This document shows, one piece after another, positions 57,725 through 64,000 of a stretch of 64,000 bases of DNA; position 1 is the first letter of the stretch; every line of letters begins with the position of its first letter. The notes below the pieces were generated by a model. It saw nothing but the letters and a program-made list of their open reading frames with translations. It had not been told where the DNA came from and ran no database searches. Source of the DNA: AC-32 sp963821495 (GTDB lineage Bacteria; Actinomycetota; Thermoleophilia; Gaiellales; Gaiellaceae); NCBI GenBank assembly GCA_963821495.1, contig CAWGEA010000003.1, forward strand, positions 1,860,001 through 1,924,000, written 5' to 3'. Made by a program: the position numbers and the translations under genes.

Positions 57725-57730
57725 CAGCGC

Positions 57731-58864
57731 GTGCCCAGCGAGCGCGCAATCACGGTCGGGGGAGTCCAGGTCGGTGGCGGCGCGCCCGTCGTCGTGCAGT
57801 CGATGACGCTGACGAAGACGCACGACGTCGAGGCGACGACGGCGCAGATCGCGGTGCTCGTTTCGGCCGGCTGCGAGATCGTGCGCGTGGCGGTGCCGAA
57901 GAGCGAGGACGCCGACGCGCTGCCCAAGATCGTGCGGCTCTCGCCGATCCCGGTGATCGCCGACATCCACTTCAACGCGAGCCTCGCGCTACGCGCGATC
58001 GAGGCCGGCGTGGCCGCGGTCAGGATCAATCCCGGCAACATCGGCGGCCCCGAGAAGGTCGCCGAGGTCGTGCGCGCGGCGCAGCAGGCCGGCCTCCCGA
58101 TGCGCATCGGTGCCAACTCCGGCTCGCTGCCGAAGCACCTGGCCGAGCTCGCCCAGCGCGACCAGGCCGAGGCGCTGGTGGAGGCCGCGCTCGAGGAGGT
58201 CCGTCTGCTCGAGAGCCTCGGCTTCTACGACTTCAAGATCTCGGTCAAGTCGAGCCACGTGCCGACGATGATCCGCGCCTACCGGCTGCTGGCCTCGAAG
58301 GTCCCGTACCCGCTCCACCTGGGCGTGACGGAGGCGGGGACGCCGTATTCGGGCTCGATCAAGAGCGCCGTCGGGATGGGCGCGCTGCTCGTCGACGGGA
58401 TCGGCGACACGGTGCGCGTCTCCCTCACCGCCGACCCGGTCGAGGAGGTCAAGACGGCGTACGAGATCCTGAAGGCGCTCGGGCTGCGCGAGCGCGGGCC
58501 GGTGATGATCGCGTGCCCGAGCTGCGGCCGAGACAACGTCGGCGTGCAGCAGCTCGCCGAGGTCGTCGAGGAGCGGTTGCGCGAGTACCCGCAGCACTTC
58601 GAGGTCGCCGTCCTCGGCTGCGCCGTCAACGGGCCGGGCGAGGCGGGCGACGCCGACTTCGGCATCGCCGGCGGCCGAGACGTCGGCTTCGTCTACGCGC
58701 ATGGTCGCGTGCTGAAGAAGGTCTCCTCGGACATCCTCGTCGACGAGCTCTTCCACGAGATCGACAACTGGATCGCCGACGGCATGTTCCGCCCCAAGCG
58801 CCTGAAGATGGGAAAGCCTGCGGCCCTGGCGATGGCGGAAGCCTCGCTGATCCCGCTCGAATAG
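57731..58864 (+). CDS. ispG: 4-hydroxy-3-methylbut-2-en-1-yl diphosphate synthase
   Basis: Iron-sulfur enzyme of the MEP pathway. 377 residues: VVVQSMTLTKTHDVEATTAQI, the TIM-barrel GVTEAGTPYSGSIKSAVGMGALL, and the 4Fe-4S ligands CPSCGRD and LGCAVNGPGEAGDADFG. GTG 57731. Works with dxr in the same operon. Confidence 0.96.
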   Translation: MPSERAITVGGVQVGGGAPVVVQSMTLTKTHDVEATTAQIAVLVSAGCEIVRVAVPKSEDADALPKIVRLSPIPVIADIHFNASLALRAIEAGVAAVRINPGNIGGPEKVAEVVRAAQQAGLPMRIGANSGSLPKHLAELAQRDQAEALVEAALEEVRLLESLGFYDFKISVKSSHVPTMIRAYRLLASKVPYPLHLGVTEAGTPYSGSIKSAVGMGALLVDGIGDTVRVSLTADPVEEVKTAYEILKALGLRERGPVMIACPSCGRDNVGVQQLAEVVEERLREYPQHFEVAVLGCAVNGPGEAGDADFGIAGGRDVGFVYAHGRVLKKVSSDILVDELFHEIDNWIADGMFRPKRLKMGKPAALAMAEASLIPLE

Positions 58865-58879
58865 TCTGCCGAGGCAACG

Positions 58880-60538
58880 ATGATCGCTCGGGCTTCACGG
58901 CTTTTCTTGCCGACGCTTCGCGACGACCCCGCCGAGGCCGAGGCGGTGTCGCACAAGCTGCTGGCCCGCGGGGGCTTCATCCGCCAGGTTGCGGCCGGCC
59001 TCTGGACGTTCTTGCCGCTCGGCTGGCGCGTTCATCGGAAGGTCGAACAGGTGATCCGGGAGGAGCTCGACGCCTTCGGAGCACAGGAGATCCTCATGCC
59101 GGTGCTCACGCCCGCTGAGCTCTGGGAGACGACCGGCCGGATCAACATCCCCGAGCTCTTCAGGCTCAAGGACCGCACGGGCCGCGACTACATCCTGCCG
59201 CTCACCCACGAGGAGACGGCGGCGCTCCACGCGCGCGAGATCCAGTCATACAGAACGCTGCCGCAAATCTGGTACCACTTCCAGACCAAGGACCGGGACG
59301 AGCCGCGCCCCCGCGGTGGCCTCTTGCGGGTCCGCGAGTTCATCATGAAGGACGGCTACTCGTTCGACCGTGACGGGGCTGGCCTCGACGAAAGCTTCCG
59401 GAAGCACTCCCGCGCGTACAAGCGGATCTTCGAGCGCTGCGGGCTGGAGACCTACGAGGTTGCGGCGGAGTCCGGGATCATGGGCGGCAGTGGCAGCAAG
59501 GACTTCCTCGCGCCTTCAGGGTCAGGCGAGAACACCCTCGTGACGTGCGAGAACGGCGACTACGCAGCCGATCTCGAGATCGCTCAGGGTCGGCCCCCCC
59601 AACCCGACTTTCCCGACGACCTACCGGCGCCGGAGGAGGTCGAGACGCCCGGGCAGCGGACGATCGAGGACGTCTCGCAGTTCCTGGGTGTCGACCGCCG
59701 TGCCACCGCGAAGGCGATGCCCGTCGTGGCCGACCAACGTGTCGTTCTCGCCCTGGTGCGCGGCGACGACCGACTCAACGAAATGAAGCTCCTCGAAGCG
59801 CTCGGTGAGGACTTCCGGCCGGCAGAAGCAGAGGAGATCCGCCAAGCCTTCGGCGCCGGCGGCGGCTCGATCGGCCCGGTCGGGGTCTCGGTCGAGGTGA
59901 TCGCGGACGAGACGCTGCGCGAGGGCCAGTACGTGGTCGGCGCTAACCGCGACGACATCCACCTCCGCGGTGTGCAGGCCAGCCGCGACTACGAGCCCCG
60001 GTTCGCGGATCTGCGAGAAATTCGCGAAGGAGACGCATGTCCTAACTGCGGCGGGCATCTACATCTGCAGGTGGCGATCGAGGTCGGACACATCTTCAAG
60101 CTGGAGACGAAGTATTCGGCGCCGCTGGAGGCGACCTTCCTCGACGAGGACGGCTCCGAGAAGCCGCTGGCCATGGGCAGCTACGGCATCGGGCCCGGCC
60201 GCGTCATGGCCGCGGCGGTCGAGCAGCACCACGACGAGAACGGGATCATCTGGCCTCGCTCGATCGCGCCGTACGACGTCCACGTCGTCGCGCTGCCGGG
60301 GGTCGAGGAGCAGGCCGAGGACGCGGCGCGGGCGCTGGACGAGGCTGGTGCCGAGGTCCTGCTCGACGACCGCGACGCGAGGGCGGGGGAGAAGTTCGCC
60401 GATGCCGACCTGATCGGCCTGCCGCTGCGCGTGACAGTCGGCAAGAAGACGCTCGACGACGGGGCGGTCGATGTCCGCGACCGCAGGACCGGCGAGGAAC
60501 GGCGTGTGGCGATCGGCGAGCTGGGAAGCATCGTCTAG
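58880..60538 (+). CDS. proS: Prolyl-tRNA synthetase (bacterial type, with editing domain)
   Basis: 552 residues. Class II motifs: PLGWRVHRKVEQVIREELD, TGRDYILPLTHEETAALHARE and RPRGGLLRVREFIMKDGYSF; the inserted YbaK-like editing domain spans roughly 230-375 (GVDRRATAKAMPVVADQRVVLALVRGDDRLNE). C-terminal anticodon domain with SYGIGPGRVMAAAVEQHHDENGIIWP. ATG 58880. The stop overlaps the next GTG. Confidence 0.96.
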   Translation: MIARASRLFLPTLRDDPAEAEAVSHKLLARGGFIRQVAAGLWTFLPLGWRVHRKVEQVIREELDAFGAQEILMPVLTPAELWETTGRINIPELFRLKDRTGRDYILPLTHEETAALHAREIQSYRTLPQIWYHFQTKDRDEPRPRGGLLRVREFIMKDGYSFDRDGAGLDESFRKHSRAYKRIFERCGLETYEVAAESGIMGGSGSKDFLAPSGSGENTLVTCENGDYAADLEIAQGRPPQPDFPDDLPAPEEVETPGQRTIEDVSQFLGVDRRATAKAMPVVADQRVVLALVRGDDRLNEMKLLEALGEDFRPAEAEEIRQAFGAGGGSIGPVGVSVEVIADETLREGQYVVGANRDDIHLRGVQASRDYEPRFADLREIREGDACPNCGGHLHLQVAIEVGHIFKLETKYSAPLEATFLDEDGSEKPLAMGSYGIGPGRVMAAAVEQHHDENGIIWPRSIAPYDVHVVALPGVEEQAEDAARALDEAGAEVLLDDRDARAGEKFADADLIGLPLRVTVGKKTLDDGAVDVRDRRTGEERRVAIGELGSIV

Positions 60539-60837
60539 TGGCACGGCGACGCAAGTTCAGCGAGCAGGCGTTCGGCCCGACGATCGAGCGCCTGATGGGC
60601 GAGACCGGCATCACCTACCGCGGCCTGGCCGAGAAGACGAAGCTCTCCGCCGGCTACCTGAACCACCTCGTGCACGGCAACCGCCCGGTTCCCTCGGACA
60701 AGGTCGTCGGCCGGCTCGCGAAGGCGCTCGGCGTCGAGCCCGAGCACTTCCGCGAGTACCGGCTGCGCGTGATCACGCGCCGGCTCGAGGCGATGCCCGA
60801 CCTGATCGACCGGCTCTACAAGCGGCTCGGCGCCTGA
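60538..60837 (+). CDS. XRE-family HTH DNA-binding protein
   Basis: 99 residues. A Cro/C1-type helix-turn-helix (TIERLMGETGITYRGLAEKTKLSAGYLNHLVHGNRPVPSDKVVGRLAKALGV) followed by a helical tail. Targets unknown; translationally coupled to proS. Convergent with the zinc-ribbon gene three bases away. Confidence 0.88.
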   Translation: MARRRKFSEQAFGPTIERLMGETGITYRGLAEKTKLSAGYLNHLVHGNRPVPSDKVVGRLAKALGVEPEHFREYRLRVITRRLEAMPDLIDRLYKRLGA

Positions 60838-60840
60838 CCG

Positions 60841-61206
60841 CTACGCGACGAGCTCGAGGCCGCCGTCCGGGTGCAGTGCGAGCCAGACCTTGAGATAGGC
60901 CTCGATCTCCATCCGCGTCCAGTCGTCGCGAATCCGCGCTGCCGGCGGCTCCTCGTCGTGCGCGGACTCGCGACAGTCGTGGCAGGAGGCGGAGCCGAGC
61001 CGGAACAGCGTCGCTTCGATCGGAGACCCGCACCGGTAGCAGCGGCGCGCCTGCAGCTGGCGAACGGCCGCCTCGACGTCGAGCGGTCTCGGAATCGCCA
61101 CCGAGAGCAGCGCCGGGCCGACGTACTCGACGTCGCACTCGCAGCGTCGTAGGAACTCGATCAGATCATCGGTGAGCGAGTCGTCCGCAAGTCTCACCCG
61201 CACCAT
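60841..61206 (-). CDS. Zinc-ribbon protein of unknown function
   Basis: 121 residues. N-terminal half reads like a small alpha/beta fold (MVRVRLADDSLTDDLIEFLRRCECDVEYVG); the middle has a C4 ribbon CYRCGSPIEATLFRLGSASCHDC; the end has an amphipathic helix (RIRDDWTRMEIEAYLKVWLALHP). No family recognised. ATG 61206 has GGAGGG eight bases upstream, an authentic Shine-Dalgarno. Confidence 0.7.
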   Translation of the reverse strand: MVRVRLADDSLTDDLIEFLRRCECDVEYVGPALLSVAIPRPLDVEAAVRQLQARRCYRCGSPIEATLFRLGSASCHDCRESAHDEEPPAARIRDDWTRMEIEAYLKVWLALHPDGGLELVA

Positions 61207-61288
61207 CAGCCGAACCCTCCAGCCCGTTGCCGCAGTTGCCTGAGTGTGCAGCCGGCCGAGCGGCAGGACAACTGCCGAAAGGCTGGTC

Positions 61289-62626
61289 CTATGCGCGGAG
61301 CAGCCAGGCTCCGCGTTGCGGCGGCTTGGATCCGAGCACGTCGCCGAACACGGCGGCAAGCTGTGCCGTCAAGGCCCGCCTGTCAAACCGCTCGGCAACA
61401 CCCGACGCGGCGTCCGGCTCGCGTCCACGCTCCCGCCGCCGTCGAGCGAGCTCGCGGATGATGCCAACCATCGCGTCGACGTCGTCCGGACGGCAGAGGT
61501 GCGCGTGGCCGACGCTCGAAAGGATGTCCCTCGCATCTCCGTCGGGAACCGCAGCGAGGATCGGCCGGGCGGAGCCGAGGTACTCGTACGTCTTCCCGGG
61601 CACGATCGTCGCGCGCGTGCCGGGCGGGAGGTTGTGCATCGGAAGGAAGAGTAAGTCCGCAGAGCGAAGCAGGGCGATCGACTCGTGATGAGGCAGGTAC
61701 CCGCGGAAGTGGACTCCGGGAGAGACCGCAGCCTCGTCGACCGCAGACGTGACTCCGGCGAGGTGGAGCTCGATCGGCAGCTCCGGGTGCTCGTGTCGCA
61801 GCCGCCCGAGGGCTCGCAGGAGGAAGACGTGCGAGCGGGTGATGATGTCGAGTCCTGCGGTCGAGCCGCCGAGCGCGCGGCGCAGGCCGGCGCTACGGCG
61901 CTGCTCGCTGCCGAGCTCCGTGTGGAGATACCCGGTGTGGACGATCCGCAGGGCATCGTCATCTCGTGATTCGGGTTCGACGTCCATGTCGGCCGGGTCG
62001 TAGCCGTTGGGGATGGCACCGGCGATCTGCCCCTCGAGCTCCGGGAACGCCTGAGCGAGCCGTGCAGCGGCTTCGGGCGTGTTCATGACGATCGCGGCCG
62101 CGCTCGACAGCGCCTTGCGCATTCGGCGCCGCTCGGCGCGGCGGTGGAGCCCGGTCGGCTCGACGCGCATCTCGTCCAGCGCCCACGGATCCCGAAGGTC
62201 AGCGACCCACGGGATCCCGCGTTCACGCGAGATCAGGCGGGCAGCCTCGGCCGACTCGTACGGAGAGAGCGAGGCGTAGACCAGATCCGCGGCGGGCGCC
62301 TCGCGGGCGGCCTCGGCGACGCCCTCGACCCACCAGGACGCGACCGGTGGACGCATGCGCAGCCAGCGCTCGGCTCGTGCACGCGAGCCGGCGCTCGGCA
62401 CCGGCCGCGCGGTCGAGACGCGGCGGACGTACAGCCCCTTCGGGAGTTCCGCAATCAGGGATTCGTCCCGCGGCGTCCAGTGGTCCTGCGTGCTCGGCCC
62501 CGGACCGGTGAGGACGGCGGGCGCATAGCCGTGGTCGGGCAGGTAGCGAGCGAACTTCGCCGAGCGCTGGACGCCCGCGCCTCCTATCGGGGGGAAGTGG
62601 TACGCGACGAAAAGGACGGTCGTCAC
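61289..62626 (-). CDS. Glycosyltransferase family 4-type protein
   Basis: 445 residues, GT-B fold. N-terminal VLFVAYHFPPIGGAGVQRSAKFARYL, acceptor-side Rossmann strands, and the C-terminal sugar-nucleotide site PGKTYEYLGSARPILAAVP, with IPNGYDPADMDVE and VHFRGYLPHHESIALLRSADLLFLP. Adds a sugar to a growing surface polysaccharide or glycolipid. Overlaps the acetyltransferase gene by four bases; together with the oxidoreductase it marks the beginning of a glycan cluster that runs off the window. Confidence 0.88.
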   Translation of the reverse strand: MTTVLFVAYHFPPIGGAGVQRSAKFARYLPDHGYAPAVLTGPGPSTQDHWTPRDESLIAELPKGLYVRRVSTARPVPSAGSRARAERWLRMRPPVASWWVEGVAEAAREAPAADLVYASLSPYESAEAARLISRERGIPWVADLRDPWALDEMRVEPTGLHRRAERRRMRKALSSAAAIVMNTPEAAARLAQAFPELEGQIAGAIPNGYDPADMDVEPESRDDDALRIVHTGYLHTELGSEQRRSAGLRRALGGSTAGLDIITRSHVFLLRALGRLRHEHPELPIELHLAGVTSAVDEAAVSPGVHFRGYLPHHESIALLRSADLLFLPMHNLPPGTRATIVPGKTYEYLGSARPILAAVPDGDARDILSSVGHAHLCRPDDVDAMVGIIRELARRRRERGREPDAASGVAERFDRRALTAQLAAVFGDVLGSKPPQRGAWLLRA

Positions 62627-63291
62627 TGCCCGGCGGCGTCACCTCGGCCGAACCGCCTGACGACGCGCGCCGGCGCGCCGACTGCCACCGCATGGTCGGG
62701 CACGTCCGCGAGCACGACCGCGTTCGCTCCGACGACGGCCCCCTGTCCGATGCGGACGCCGGGACCGACGACGACGTTCTCGCCGAGCCAGGCGCCGTCG
62801 CCGATCTCGACCGGGGCGACACGGGTCACACCCTGGTCCAGCACGGCTCGCGACGGATCGTCGAATGCGTGCTGGTGGTCGGCTACGTAGACGTCCTTGG
62901 CGAAGAGGACCTTCTTGCCGATCCGGACCGAGCTCACGGCAGAGATCACGCACCCGCCCACGATGCTGGTTTCGTCACCGATCTCGAGGGCGATGCCCTC
63001 TCCCGCGGGGTCGTCGACCTGCAGCCAGGACCCTCGACCGACGAAGACGCCGCTTCCGAGTGCCATCCGCCGCTCGCCCTTCAGGCGAATGGGCGGCTCG
63101 AGCACCGTATGGCGACCAAACTCGCCGAAGGCGCGGGAGGCAAAGAGCGAGAAGAGCTTCGCCCATGCCCGCGCACCGGTTCGGTACGCGGAGAGAAAGG
63201 CGGCCGACGCCGGGGCGCCCGCTCGAGGGTGCGCCGCCGCTCCGAGTTGATCCTGTGGATCCGACACAGCCCGATCTTCCGTCACGGCCAT
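62623..63291 (-). CDS. Left-handed beta-helix acetyltransferase (WbbJ/LpxA type)
   Basis: 222 residues. Hexapeptide-repeat acyltransferase: isoleucine-rich turns (SIVGGCVISAVSSVRIGKKVLFAKDVYVADHQHAF, then PVEIGDGAWLGENVVVGPGVRIGQGAVVGANAVVLADV) and a C-terminal VAVGAPARVVRRFG. The YVADHQHAFDD His is the usual catalytic base. Probably O-acetylates a surface sugar. Confidence 0.87.
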   Translation of the reverse strand: MAVTEDRAVSDPQDQLGAAAHPRAGAPASAAFLSAYRTGARAWAKLFSLFASRAFGEFGRHTVLEPPIRLKGERRMALGSGVFVGRGSWLQVDDPAGEGIALEIGDETSIVGGCVISAVSSVRIGKKVLFAKDVYVADHQHAFDDPSRAVLDQGVTRVAPVEIGDGAWLGENVVVGPGVRIGQGAVVGANAVVLADVPDHAVAVGAPARVVRRFGRGDAAGQ

Positions 63292-63325
63292 CGTCGGTGC
63301 TCGTGAACCGTGCCGTCGGCCTGTC

Positions 63326-64000
63326 TCAGGCGCCGACTGTGACCGAAGCGACGTTCACCCGGCCGCCGTCGTGCTCGAGAGAGGCGTCGACCGCCTCGAT
63401 CATCCGGACGACCTCGAGGCCGAGCTCGCGCGAGGAGCGGGGCGTCGAGCCGTTCACGATCGAGCTGCGGAAATCGTCCAGCTCGAGCAGCAGGGGCTCG
63501 GCCACGTCGATGCGCGGCGAGAGGATGTCGCCCGTGCGATAGGTCAGCCGGTACTCGCCGAAGCTCTCCGGGTCGCGCACCATCACGCCCGAGTCGAAGA
63601 TGCGAACCGGCTCGTTGGAGACGTCGTCGTAGACGATCATCTTGCGGGAGCCGACGATGGTCGTGCGCCTGAGCTTGCTCGGCGCCAGCCACGACATCTC
63701 GACGTGCGCGATCGTCCCCGAGGCGAACTCGAGGTTGATGAAGGCCACGTCCGGCACCGTCGGCATCACGCAGCCTCGGCTGGTGGCGCTCAGGAAGACC
63801 GGCGTCTCCTCGAGCCAGTACCGCAGGATCGAGAAGTCGTGCGGGCCGAGGTCCCAGGCCACGCTGACGTCGGGCTGGTGGAGCCCGAGATTCACGCGGC
63901 TCGTCGAGATGAAGTAGATCTCGCCGAGGTCGCCCGACTCGATCACCTCACGGATCATGTTCACCGGCGGGCTGTACAGGAACGTATGCCCCGGCATCAG
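63326..64000 (-). CDS. Gfo/Idh/MocA family oxidoreductase (truncated at window edge)
   Basis: The C-terminal 224 residues of a sugar dehydrogenase: GEIYFISTSRVNLGLHQPDVSVAWDLGPHDFSILRYWL is the substrate-side beta-sheet start, with the conserved D..PHD motif, and the rest completes the C-terminal domain. The NAD-binding Rossmann N-terminus lies beyond base 64000. Typical of UDP-sugar dehydrogenases in polysaccharide clusters such as WlbA. Confidence 0.85.
   Translation of the reverse strand: MMPGHTFLYSPPVNMIREVIESGDLGEIYFISTSRVNLGLHQPDVSVAWDLGPHDFSILRYWLEETPVFLSATSRGCVMPTVPDVAFINLEFASGTIAHVEMSWLAPSKLRRTTIVGSRKMIVYDDVSNEPVRIFDSGVMVRDPESFGEYRLTYRTGDILSPRIDVAEPLLLELDDFRSSIVNGSTPRSSRELGLEVVRMIEAVDASLEHDGGRVNVASVTVGA

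Noticed and set aside
1..64000. tRNA, rRNA and CRISPR features
   Set aside because: No T-arm consensus with a matching acceptor stem was found by eye in any gap, no rRNA sequence, and the only tandem array (29564-29731) has 57-bp contiguous units without spacers. A covariance scan would be needed to exclude a degenerate tRNA.

Overview
The window is about 70% G+C and almost wholly coding. It carries 69 protein genes that can be supported, no rRNA, no recognisable tRNA and no CRISPR array. Gene content points to an actinobacterium: the SepF/YggT/DivIVA block, a DnaE2/ImuB mutasome under actinobacterial-type LexA boxes, a MurA with Asp at the fosfomycin site, and a mycoredoxin-like glutaredoxin. 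A two-subunit glycyl-tRNA synthetase and the Firmicutes-like order recO-glyQ-glyS-ppsR argue against ordinary Actinomycetes. A deep-branching class such as Thermoleophilia (Gaiellales/Solirubrobacterales) fits best; this placement is inference.

Layout. 1-11112 (+): a MraY-like membrane transferase, CTP synthase pyrG, an M20 peptidase/DUF3866/aldo-keto reductase operon, alanine dehydrogenase, the nucleoside-salvage operon deoB-methyltransferase-thymidine phosphorylase, and mutM. 11203-16308: glutaredoxin, recO, glyQ-glyS, the PPDK regulator ppsR and a 62-residue membrane protein. 16305-19503 (-): a quinone-detoxification-like operon (mhqO/mhqD relatives plus a methyltransferase) and a TolB-like beta-propeller. 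19578-27414: pyruvate phosphate dikinase, a lipoprotein, a GH26-like secreted hydrolase, an RTX-repeat protein, a rhomboid protease, a 2-phosphosulfolactate phosphatase gene with a damaged 5' end, and a MerR-DUF1835 fusion regulator behind a mer-type operator. 28052-33986: the SOS mutagenesis cassette (imuB, DUF6504, dnaE2), with an antisense cupin gene in the middle. 34176-39231: GH15 glucanase/trehalase, membrane protein, EEP hydrolase, class V aminotransferase, HD protein. 39357-41598: murA, a HisB-like protein lacking most metal ligands, and ridA. 41728-49355: a DHH-CBS-CBS tRNA nucleotidyltransferase, then pgeF-yggS-sepF-yggT-divIVA-yggU-dksA-lspA-rluD, a cell-division/envelope block. 49325-50272 (-): a GGDEF protein. 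50443-60837: the classic translation-to-envelope operon rpsB-tsf-pyrH-frr-uppS-cdsA-dxr-rseP-ispG-proS. 61289-64000 (-): the start of a surface-polysaccharide cluster (glycosyltransferase, acetyltransferase, truncated Gfo/Idh oxidoreductase).

Non-coding structure is unusually readable. (1) Many genes lack a Shine-Dalgarno and have a TANNNT -10 box 6-9 bases before the start codon, which predicts leaderless mRNAs. Two short divergent junctions use one symmetric heptamer (TAGAATA, TAGACTA) as a -10 for both strands. (2) A dispersed REP-like palindromic repeat occupies at least seven intergenic gaps, including a 57-bp triple tandem inside the mutasome cassette. (3) A separate 31-bp identical element with further conserved blocks at fixed spacing lies upstream of ald and of the tRNA nucleotidyltransferase. 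(4) An inverted-repeat-bounded insert sits at the 5' end of the 2-phosphosulfolactate phosphatase gene.

The most novel candidates for follow-up are the MerR-DUF1835 fusion with its Met/His-rich membrane neighbour, the metal-site-degenerate HisB relative encoded between murA and ridA, the paired element upstream of ald and the tRNA nucleotidyltransferase, and the symmetric bidirectional leaderless promoters.
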